Below are positions 44,770 to 52,380 of a stretch of 64,000 nucleotides of DNA, piece after piece (position 1 is the stretch's first letter; each line of letters opens with the position of its first letter). The stretch covers positions 3,890,501 through 3,954,500 of the forward strand of contig CP047423.1 of the NCBI GenBank assembly GCA_014058405.1. Direction: 5' to 3'. Position numbers and translations under genes: made by a program. This stretch comes from Candidatus Nitrospira kreftii (GTDB taxonomy: Bacteria > Nitrospirota > Nitrospiria > Nitrospirales > Nitrospiraceae). A model generated the notes under the pieces. It was not told the origin of the DNA, ran no database searches, and was given only the letters and a program-made list of their open reading frames with translations.

Positions 44770-45877
44770 GTAATGCTCCGTCGATGGGCTTCCCGTCGAC
44801 CAGAAGGGTCAGCTGCCCAGGCTGGTGATCCTTCGGCCCGCGCCACGATTGCACGACGATCTCTGTCCCGCCTTCATCCTCTTTGCGGTCGAGTTCGAGC
44901 TTGTTCCTTGCCATGAATTCTCCGGAGGGGTCGCTTCGTTGACAGAGGGCGAGCATGCGCAGAAGCTCGTGGAGGTGTGCGTCCCCTTGACCGAATGGCG
45001 AGCAGTCTGCTCCCACGATCAGTTGAACGACGTAGCCGTGCTGCCCCAAGTGCTGAACCAGGGACGCAGACAATGAGACGGCTTGCTCAAATATGACATC
45101 GTGGCTGACGGGGGCGATGGTCGACAGACGTATGGTCGCTCGGCGTTGCTCTTCGGCCTCGGTCTCTCGGACCGTCAGCTGGGAGGTTCGAGCAGTCGTT
45201 GGCCAATGAATACTCCGCGAGTCATCTCCCGCGTGATACAAACGCAAGTTATACAAGTCACTCCCATTACCTCGTCGATGAAAACTTTGTTCCTGACCAG
45301 TACTCATCAGACCTTGAAGCAGACTTTCGTCCAATGGGATGATCTCAGGGTAGACAATGACCGATTCTTCAACATGATAAAAAGCCTTTTTCATGAAGAG
45401 TCCAAAAGGGAATTCCGTCGCAACTCGAACACCATCCAAACGCAACCTTCCCCGTCGCGTCGCGAGAAACGGATACGACACCAACCGGCTGGCACCTGAA
45501 GGCAGTTCGTGAACGGTCACTCCGCGAGCCAAGTCACGCCCATCGCTCACGTCAAAGATCCCCAGAGAAAAACTAGGAAAGCGTGATTTCCGGTTTTTTA
45601 CCACCAGTGTGACGGTGACCGGTTGATTCACAGCAATGAGGTCTGGAAGATGGCGGTGAAAGTCCAGTCGTCGCAAGCCGTACTCCGCGACGATTCCTGA
45701 GATCAGGATAAGACTCAGCATCATCGCGAGTAGGAGATAGAACAGATTGTTCCCGGTATTAATGGCGGCGATGCCGATCGCAAGGGTAAAGAGTAAGAAT
45801 TGAAGGCCTTCTGACGTGATCCTTGTGGACCGATGAAGAAACCATCGTCGCACGAAGAACGGCATTTGAAGGGGCAT
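44759..45877 (-). CDS. DUF58 membrane protein
   Basis: 372 residues with two N-terminal membrane helices (LQFLLFTLAIGIAAINTGNN, FYLLLAMMLSLILISGIVAE) and a C-terminal DUF58 region: NGSDLYNLRLYHAGDDSRSIHWPTTART with the conserved R-x-I-H-W pattern. The domain often acts with MoxR ATPases. It overlaps the transglutaminase gene by 11 bp, which suggests translational coupling. Confidence 0.93.
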   Translation of the reverse strand: MPLQMPFFVRRWFLHRSTRITSEGLQFLLFTLAIGIAAINTGNNLFYLLLAMMLSLILISGIVAEYGLRRLDFHRHLPDLIAVNQPVTVTLVVKNRKSRFPSFSLGIFDVSDGRDLARGVTVHELPSGASRLVSYPFLATRRGRLRLDGVRVATEFPFGLFMKKAFYHVEESVIVYPEIIPLDESLLQGLMSTGQEQSFHRRGNGSDLYNLRLYHAGDDSRSIHWPTTARTSQLTVRETEAEEQRRATIRLSTIAPVSHDVIFEQAVSLSASLVQHLGQHGYVVQLIVGADCSPFGQGDAHLHELLRMLALCQRSDPSGEFMARNKLELDRKEDEGGTEIVVQSWRGPKDHQPGQLTLLVDGKPIDGALRGL

Positions 45878-45919
45878 GTCTCACCAGCTCCGCGCCGGCC
45901 AGCTCGGTTCAGGAAAGAC

Positions 45920-46861
45920 TTAGATAGGGACTGGAACCGAATCGACCAAGTCCTGGATGATCTGCTCAGCGTGTTCGGAGCTTCGCTGGCGTGACCCCTG
46001 TGCGCGTGCCACCATGATGCGGTGAGAGAGCACGATAGGGGCAAGCTCCTTCACATCATCGGGCAGACAATAGGTCCGACCACGAACAAACGACAACGCT
46101 TTGGCCGCTCGACTTAACGCCAGAGCCCCCCGCGTACTGACTCCAAGGGATAAGAGATCCGACTGTCTTGTACTCTGCACAATAGCCAGGAGATAGTCCG
46201 TGATGCTCTCTTCCATACGGACCTTATCAACCTGATCTTGGAGCGCCACAACGTCGTGCGCGGTGAGTAATGGGCACAGTTCTTCTGCCGGATGTAACGA
46301 TTGGGGGCGCTCCAACACCTTTCGTTCTTCTTCTGGCGCCGGATAGCCGATGCGAAGCCGCATGAGAAAGCGATCGAGCTGTGACTCGGGGAGCGGAAAC
46401 GTCCCGTGATATTCTGCGGGGTTCTGGGTTGCGATGACCATAAACGGCTGACTCAGAGGATAGGTTTTATTGTCGAAAGAAATCTGTGCCTCACTCATGG
46501 CTTCCAAGAGACTACTCTGGGTTTTTGGTGTCGTTCGATTGATTTCATCCGCCAACACGATATTGGCGAAAATCGGTCCAGGCATGAATTCAAAGGCCTG
46601 TTTCTGGCGGTTGAAAATCGACACGCCGACGATGTCAGAGGGAAGTAGATCGCTGGTGAACTGAATACGCTTGAAGGAGCAATCAAGCGATCGCGCAAGA
46701 CTATGGGCGAGGGTCGTTTTTCCGACTCCGGGAACGTCTTCGAGGAGCAGATGCCCACGAGCCAGAAGGGCAACGACACTCATCTCGATGACATGGGGTT
46801 TCCCTTTGATAACTCGGGCAATATTCTCCAAGATATCTGGAATGGTGGGTGTTGCGTTCAT
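45920..46861 (-). CDS. MoxR-family AAA+ ATPase
   Basis: 313 residues from ATG 46861. Walker A is GVGKTTLA, Walker B is NIVLADEINR, and sensor 1 is MVIATQNPAEYHGTFPLPESQLDRFL. The usual MoxR C-terminal helical lid follows. It is a chaperone-like ATPase acting with the downstream DUF58 and transglutaminase proteins. The chosen start has no clear ribosome site; an upstream in-frame region to 46948 looks non-coding. The next gene upstream is the methyltransferase-like gene. Confidence 0.94.
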   Translation of the reverse strand: MNATPTIPDILENIARVIKGKPHVIEMSVVALLARGHLLLEDVPGVGKTTLAHSLARSLDCSFKRIQFTSDLLPSDIVGVSIFNRQKQAFEFMPGPIFANIVLADEINRTTPKTQSSLLEAMSEAQISFDNKTYPLSQPFMVIATQNPAEYHGTFPLPESQLDRFLMRLRIGYPAPEEERKVLERPQSLHPAEELCPLLTAHDVVALQDQVDKVRMEESITDYLLAIVQSTRQSDLLSLGVSTRGALALSRAAKALSFVRGRTYCLPDDVKELAPIVLSHRIMVARAQGSRQRSSEHAEQIIQDLVDSVPVPI

Positions 46862-47007
46862 GCTGGGACTAACGTGCAGGAGATCGCGGTAGAAAGACTT
46901 GGTGATCGAACACGGTCGAAGTCTAACAAAGGGGCTAAGATCGGTCAATTATTCATGTTTTTTGCGCGTCACAATTTCGTTGCCGGTCTTGAATCCGGCT
47001 GAGATTG

Positions 47008-48300
47008 CTACGCGGGGACCAGTGTGAGCATCCAAGGGGGAACTTCTTCGTTCATGGAGGAAAACTTCCGCGCCGTACTGCTTGCAGGGCTGTCATGGAA
47101 GGTGGCCCCTCGTTGAATACGGATATACCGAAAGGCACCGGAGAAGCCGTCTCCCGAAGGCGGATACTGACGCCGTAGTGTCGCCAGGCTCGACAGATCG
47201 ATGGACCCACCGACCGGCAGACCGACGAGAGCATCGTAGAGGTCTCCGAATATCTTCGGTACAGTCACCGTGTTAAGCGATTCATCTTGAGGTCGATAAC
47301 GGGACTCATCGAGTAATTGCGCAAGGAGTTCCCAAAACACTTGATCATCGACTGATCCCATCACACAGACGGATCCTCGCCGGGCGAGCAGACCCAATAG
47401 TGCCAGAGGGCCGACGATCTCGAACTTCCATGGTGGGAAAAGCAAAAGGCGATCGCCATGCGCGACTTCGAGCGCACGCTCTCTCTCGAAGCGAGTCTGG
47501 CGAAAGGCCCCTCTAGTCCGAATAAGCTCCTGGTCGATCAGGGATCGCGAGAGTCTCGTCGGTTCGTACGCGAAGGTGGGAGTGGCTGGCGCCCAGCAGG
47601 TGGCAATGGTGTATCGAGAGGCTAGCGCGTCCTGCTCATCCAGAGACTCCAGCTCAAACATGTCTTGATTGCCGAAGAAAGCAAATGACAACCCAGGTGT
47701 CTGCTGTAACCTCCTGAGCCGGTCTGGTCTAGGGTGAAGAGGGCCACCCAACTGTGAATGGGGATCGAGTCGATCCAGACAGTGCACAATAAGCTCTCGG
47801 TTCTGTTGCGTGAGATCAGGCCCATAAAGACCGACCACCTCTTCTGCAAACGAGAGATCCCCGGCTCCGATGTCCAGTAGTGACGCCACATCTGCACTGC
47901 GAAGGAGGTCGAATGGATTTTCCATGTTGCGCACCACCTGCTCTATGTCCACGCTGGTCAGCGTTGTCGTGGGCCACCGAGAGGCCGGCGCCGGGACCAA
48001 TTCGAAAAAGACACTCAGTGCACGGAGGGCCTTGGCTGGAGGAAGGCCTGTGAGAGATTTTAGGCACGCTCCGTCCAAATCTTGGACACATCGAGGCGCC
48101 TCCCGTTCGAATAGACGGAGCAGGGGTTCCTTCACTGAAGCCGGAAGATCTTTGTCCAGAAGGGCGTGATGGAGTCGGCTGAGAGTTAAGGGAAGGGTGG
48201 CCCTCTCGATCAATTTTTTAGACGCTTCCCATTGTTTTTGAAAATGGCGCGCACGATGACTCACGAGACGGCGAAACTCGAAAAGTGGGTCGGGATTCAT
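47008..48300 (-). CDS. Hypothetical protein with a methyltransferase-like glycine motif
   Basis: 430 residues, not recognised with confidence. A DIGAGDLSFAEEVVGLYG segment at about residue 142 resembles the SAM-binding motif I of methyltransferases. The rest shows few signatures; LLLFPPWKFEIVGPLALLGL and SVCVMGSVDD are hydrophobic and could be strands of the same fold. No membrane anchor. It lies upstream of moxR on the same strand, separated by 146 bp. The 5' end overlaps the leader of the divergent ChaN-like gene. Function unknown. Confidence 0.75.
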   Translation of the reverse strand: MNPDPLFEFRRLVSHRARHFQKQWEASKKLIERATLPLTLSRLHHALLDKDLPASVKEPLLRLFEREAPRCVQDLDGACLKSLTGLPPAKALRALSVFFELVPAPASRWPTTTLTSVDIEQVVRNMENPFDLLRSADVASLLDIGAGDLSFAEEVVGLYGPDLTQQNRELIVHCLDRLDPHSQLGGPLHPRPDRLRRLQQTPGLSFAFFGNQDMFELESLDEQDALASRYTIATCWAPATPTFAYEPTRLSRSLIDQELIRTRGAFRQTRFERERALEVAHGDRLLLFPPWKFEIVGPLALLGLLARRGSVCVMGSVDDQVFWELLAQLLDESRYRPQDESLNTVTVPKIFGDLYDALVGLPVGGSIDLSSLATLRRQYPPSGDGFSGAFRYIRIQRGATFHDSPASSTARKFSSMNEEVPPWMLTLVPA

Positions 48301-48422
48301 GGAGCCTAAACAACTGTGTCCGTCTGAGGGTAAATTGGATATCGAACCAAAGCATAGTGATCTTCAATCGTCAGGGTCAAGCGCGCTTGTTCACATTCGA
48401 TTGTTGTGATAGGAGTGGCTTT

Positions 48423-49433
48423 ATGAGAGTACCTGTCATTGTCAGCAGGGTGCGGACAGGGGGATCGGCCTTCAGGCTGAGTCTCCTGATCTGCCTGCTC
48501 GTGTTTCCGATTGGCTGCGCAGTACAGCGCGCTGGTGGCCTCGATTCCACTATCGAGGCTGGTTGGCAGCCCTGGCACATTCTTGACACACAAACCGGCC
48601 GCGTCATCTCGTTCGCCGATTTAGTGAAGGACTTGGAGCATCAGGATATTGTCTATCTGGGAGAAGAACACCACAACCCGTATCATATCGAAGCGGCCTT
48701 GAAAGTATTGAACCACCTGGTTGGGAATGGGATTGAACCTACGATCGGGATGGAGATGTTCGGATGGGATGGACAATCAGCCTTGGACAGCTATGTCTCG
48801 ACCAATCAACCAGTCACCAGTGAGTTTTTGGAGCGCGTGCGCTGGAAACAAAACTGGGGGGGCGCATTTGAAGATTATGCGCCATTGCTCACGTTCGCTC
48901 GAGACCGACATTTATCCGTCCGCGCCATGAACCCACCCAAACCATTGATTCGCCGCGTGGTGAAACTCGGGCTCGATCAAGCCAAACAAGATCCGGAATG
49001 GGCTACTTGGGGGCTCGATCAAGAAGAGATTGTTGACGATCCTGCCTATCGCGAGAGGATATTCGATCAACTCCAACGGTGCCATGGAGGGTCCGCGGAG
49101 CACTATCGCACGATGTACGAAGCATCCATGGTGCGCGACGAAGGCATGGCAAGGACGCTGGTCCTGAGTGAAGAAGAGCTCCGTCTGGATCAAACAGGCT
49201 CCCGCCGCATGATCATGAGCTACACTGGAGCGGGCCACGTTCAATACAATCTCCCTGTGCCGAAGCGTGTAGCTAGACGATTGGGAGGAGCGGTTAAACA
49301 GGCAACCATTTATATGCTTTCCTTTGACGCGAGCAAAACGGAGGACGTTCGCACCCTCATGCAGGAACTCATCGCTGACTACATTTGGCTGACGCCGATG
49401 GACAAAGCACGCCTGGTGAAACCATGCCGGTAG
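48423..49433 (+). CDS. ChaN-family haem-binding-type lipoprotein
   Basis: 336 residues from ATG 48423, with AGGAG 7 nt upstream. Lipobox IGC follows a hydrophobic stretch (FRLSLLICLLVFPIG). The mature protein has the ChaN (TraB-like) fold: VYLGEEHHNPYHIEAAL with the GEEHHN motif, GMEMFGWDGQSALDSYV and VRAMNPPKPLIRRV. ChaN-like lipoproteins bind haem or have hydrolase-like folds. It is divergent from the 47008-48300 gene. Confidence 0.88.
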   Translation: MRVPVIVSRVRTGGSAFRLSLLICLLVFPIGCAVQRAGGLDSTIEAGWQPWHILDTQTGRVISFADLVKDLEHQDIVYLGEEHHNPYHIEAALKVLNHLVGNGIEPTIGMEMFGWDGQSALDSYVSTNQPVTSEFLERVRWKQNWGGAFEDYAPLLTFARDRHLSVRAMNPPKPLIRRVVKLGLDQAKQDPEWATWGLDQEEIVDDPAYRERIFDQLQRCHGGSAEHYRTMYEASMVRDEGMARTLVLSEEELRLDQTGSRRMIMSYTGAGHVQYNLPVPKRVARRLGGAVKQATIYMLSFDASKTEDVRTLMQELIADYIWLTPMDKARLVKPCR

Positions 49434-49564
49434 TGTACTCGCAACCTGGTCCCCTTTCCGACAACCAAGTACAAGCCGCCAAGAAATCAGGCTAGGCTTG
49501 ACACAACTCGACTCACCCGGCAGACTGAGCCAATTTCTCTTCCCAAACAACCTGCGCGTCGACG

Positions 49565-50461
49565 ATGCGAAATAAGATTCCTTGCAGCGCTGAGCGACTT
49601 GGCTTACTGGATCCCCAGATGATCCAAGCCATCTCAGAAAGCTCCGCCTTTCAAATCGCTCAGAAATATTTGACTGAAAGCCGGGTCCACATCGTGGAAG
49701 CTGACGACGCCCGGATCACGTCTACCCTCATTGGGAACTCCGGTCTCTACGAACAAACTATTCGCCTGAAGGACGGCCATCTTCTCTCAAAATGTTCTTG
49801 CAGCCTTCCCGAAGAACCCATGTGTCGCCATTGCATCGCGGTCTTGCTTGAATACTATCGACGGGATCAGCCTCAACAGTCGCGAAAACCGCGTGTTCCG
49901 AAAGAATCCAAAACACCGCCCCTGGCCTCGGCTTCTCTGAATGGCAAGACGTCCGTCACACAATGGAGCGCTGCTGATATCAAATTGAGCGATGCCATGC
50001 AGTTTATGGAATGGCTCCAACCGGCCACAAAAGCGATCCAGGCACATCAACACCTTCCCGACCCTCCCACACTAAAACGCAGCGAGGTCTCGGTTTGGAT
50101 CGACACCATTCGTGGCCTTGCGGAAAGTCGTCGCGAAAGCGATCAAGGTTCCACCAGGCTGACAGCTGAGATCCGAGACCGTGAGACGCACGTACGAAGA
50201 CTGTCTGAAGAACTCCGAACTTCGATAGACGAGATGATGGCCACGCAGACCACAGCTCAAGCGCTTCAGCATGACATCACGACCTACCAAGAGACCCTGT
50301 CTAAAGTGGAAGAGTTGGCCACTGAAATGATCACGCGTGAGGAACAGATGCGGGTAGCATCGGGTGAACTACTTCAAGAGGGTTCGCCGTTCGAAAAATT
50401 CGCTAACTCCGTCAAAGAAATAGCGCAGGCACTCAAGGCAGCAGCTAAGCCAGCCCCTTAA
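49565..50461 (+). CDS. SWIM zinc-finger protein with C-terminal coiled coil
   Basis: 298 residues. The SWIM motif is CSCSLPEEPMCRHCIAVLLE (pattern CxCxnCxH) near residue 80. It is followed by a low-complexity linker and a long helical region (about 190-285: RDRETHVRRLSEELRTSIDE) consistent with a coiled coil. SWIM domains bind nucleic acid or proteins. Not fused to a helicase, unlike many family members. It may be an accessory protein of unknown partner. Confidence 0.88.
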   Translation: MRNKIPCSAERLGLLDPQMIQAISESSAFQIAQKYLTESRVHIVEADDARITSTLIGNSGLYEQTIRLKDGHLLSKCSCSLPEEPMCRHCIAVLLEYYRRDQPQQSRKPRVPKESKTPPLASASLNGKTSVTQWSAADIKLSDAMQFMEWLQPATKAIQAHQHLPDPPTLKRSEVSVWIDTIRGLAESRRESDQGSTRLTAEIRDRETHVRRLSEELRTSIDEMMATQTTAQALQHDITTYQETLSKVEELATEMITREEQMRVASGELLQEGSPFEKFANSVKEIAQALKAAAKPAP

Positions 50462-50584
50462 AATAGTTGTTGCGCTTCGTCCGTTACGTCCCCAATCTTC
50501 CTTGCTGATCCCCCTTGCGCCTTCCAATTGAGGTCCAGTAAAATGCGGCCTTCTTTAGCTTTTCAGATCTTGGAGGGAGCAAAG

Positions 50585-50776
50585 ATGAAGCGGTTACTTT
50601 CACACATGAGTGCGATCACGGGGATCCTTCTGGCTCAGGCCTTGCCGGTATTGGCAAATGCTCCGGAAGGTGAAGGCCCACCGGACTACAGTGGCATTAC
50701 TGCCTTGTATTATGTGCTGATCGGAGGGATCCTCGCGTACGGTGTCTACGACACGTTCTTCAAGAAGTCGTCGTAA
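50585..50776 (+). CDS. Small membrane protein with signal peptide, 63 aa
   Basis: 63 residues from ATG 50585, with GGAGGGAGC upstream. The leader ends around ANAPEG. A second hydrophobic segment (TALYYVLIGGILAYGVYDTF) precedes the Lys-rich end FFKKSS. It is probably an inner-membrane or exported single-span protein of unknown function. Convergent with the TesA-type gene; a hairpin AGATCAC-GTTA-GTGATCT lies between them (50834-50851). Confidence 0.75.
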   Translation: MKRLLSHMSAITGILLAQALPVLANAPEGEGPPDYSGITALYYVLIGGILAYGVYDTFFKKSS

Positions 50777-50865
50777 TAGTTCTTTGGTCTACCGTGCTTC
50801 CTCAGTCCTTCTAATCAAGCCGGTTTCAGGCGAAGATCACGTTAGTGATCTGACGTTTGAGCGAC

Positions 50866-51546
50866 TCAGAGCTTTTGCTGTCGTTCGCTCAGCACGGCCT
50901 TGAGGACTTTCAGCACCTGCTCCACGACGACTTCATACCCTTCCCTCGTCGGGTGAATACCATCGGCTTGATTCAATGACGATGCACCTCCCACCCCTTC
51001 CAGGAAGAAGGGTATTAGGGGAAGATGGTACTCCTGTGCAAGCGCCGGATAGATGGCTTCGAAGCGAGTGGTGTACTCCTCTCCGTAGTTCGGAGGGAGC
51101 TTCATACCGGCGAGGACAACGGCAGCACCGGCTTCTTTCAATTGTTTGACGATCTGTCGCAGATTGCTTTTAGTTTGATCGATGCTGAGCCCGCGAAGTC
51201 CATCGTTGGCGCCTAATTCCAGGATCACCAGTTCAGGTTCATTCTTGAGGATCCACGGCACGCGTCTTAGCCCACCGGCCGTGGTGTCGCCACTCACACC
51301 GGCATTAATCACTCGATAGGGATACTTGAGATCATCCAGCCTCCGCTGCAATTGGGCAGGGTAGGATTCACCGGCTTGCACCCCAAGCCCAGCCGTGAGA
51401 CTGTCTCCAAATGCCACGATTCGCGGCCTAGTGTCCGCTGCCGAAGGCGAGGCGGCTTCCGCCGCGATGGGCCACAACAGTATCATCACTGCAGTTAGCG
51501 ATATCAGGTGAGATCTCCTGGCTCGTCGCATGATGTCACTCAACAT
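50866..51546 (-). CDS. tesA: GDSL lysophospholipase/arylesterase (TesA-like)
   Basis: 226 residues from ATG 51546 (AAAGGG upstream). A signal peptide is followed by the GDSL esterase blocks FGDSLTAGLG, GDTTAGGL, LELGANDGLRG and the final DGIHPTREGYEV. Ser, Gly, Asn and Asp-His catalytic positions are present. It is a periplasmic thioesterase/arylesterase. Divergent to the ABC/FtsX pair, as in the E. coli tesA-ybbA-ybbP locus. Confidence 0.94.
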   Translation of the reverse strand: MLSDIMRRARRSHLISLTAVMILLWPIAAEAASPSAADTRPRIVAFGDSLTAGLGVQAGESYPAQLQRRLDDLKYPYRVINAGVSGDTTAGGLRRVPWILKNEPELVILELGANDGLRGLSIDQTKSNLRQIVKQLKEAGAAVVLAGMKLPPNYGEEYTTRFEAIYPALAQEYHLPLIPFFLEGVGGASSLNQADGIHPTREGYEVVVEQVLKVLKAVLSERQQKL

Positions 51547-51612
51547 TCGCACCCTTTGCTCATGCAGTATAATATCATTCTCCGTGTGTTCTGAGTCAGA
51601 GGAGGGAAGAGG

Positions 51613-52380
51613 GTGTCAATGATCACTGTCACGGACGTGTCGATGATTTTGGCCGCGGGAGGGCGTTCGGTCACGATTCTTGACCATATTAATTTTGAAA
51701 TTCGGGCGAAGCAGACGGTTGCGATCGTGGGGCCGTCCGGAAGTGGAAAATCAACGTTGCTCGGCTTGATGGCGGGTCTTGATCGTCCGAGCACCGGATC
51801 GATTCATCTCGATGGCACGGACATCACGACCATGCCGGAAAGCAAGATGGCCAGATTTCGGCGCGAAAAGGTGGGCTATATTTTCCAATCGTTTCATCTC
51901 ATTCCCACACTCACCGCCATTGAGAACGTTGCAGTTCCACTCGAACTCAGCGGGGAGAGTCAGGCCGATGATCGCGCGGCTGATTTACTTTCCGCAGTGG
52001 GGCTGTCCGATCGCATGGGACACTATCCGGTCCAATTGTCCGGTGGGGAACAACAGCGAGTGGCAGTGGCTCGCGCCTTTGCCTGTCATCCGCCGATTTT
52101 GCTGGCGGATGAACCAACGGGCAACCTCGATAGTACGACCGGCTCCCATATCGTCGACCTGCTGCTGGCCCTCCACCGGGATCACGGGACCACGCTTGTG
52201 CTCGTGACCCACGACACCACGTTGGCCTCTTCGATGCAGCGTGTGCTGTCGCTCCGTGATGGTCGCTTGGAATCCGATAGCATGCCCTTCGACTCATCAT
52301 TCAGCGATGGCTTAATGACCGACTCCAGAAAGTCGGGCCAATTATCCTCAACCACGTCCCGTTTCCAACTCGGCTCATGA
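51613..52380 (+). CDS. ABC transporter ATPase (YbbA/LolD-like)
   Basis: 255 residues. Walker A GPSGSGKST, signature LSGGEQQRVAVARAF, Walker B ILLADEPTGNLD and the H-loop VTHD are complete. GTG 51613 and ATG 51619 are both possible starts. It overlaps its permease by 4 bp (ATGA), forming an ABC pair whose homologue YbbAP lies next to TesA in E. coli. Probable role is lipid or protein extraction from the inner membrane. The C-terminal 35 residues are not part of the ATPase core. Confidence 0.95.
   Translation: MSMITVTDVSMILAAGGRSVTILDHINFEIRAKQTVAIVGPSGSGKSTLLGLMAGLDRPSTGSIHLDGTDITTMPESKMARFRREKVGYIFQSFHLIPTLTAIENVAVPLELSGESQADDRAADLLSAVGLSDRMGHYPVQLSGGEQQRVAVARAFACHPPILLADEPTGNLDSTTGSHIVDLLLALHRDHGTTLVLVTHDTTLASSMQRVLSLRDGRLESDSMPFDSSFSDGLMTDSRKSGQLSSTTSRFQLGS

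Noticed and set aside
50834-50851. Hairpin AGATCAC-GTTA-GTGATCT between convergent genes
   Set aside because: Stem is only 7 bp and no T-run follows, so it is not called as a terminator.
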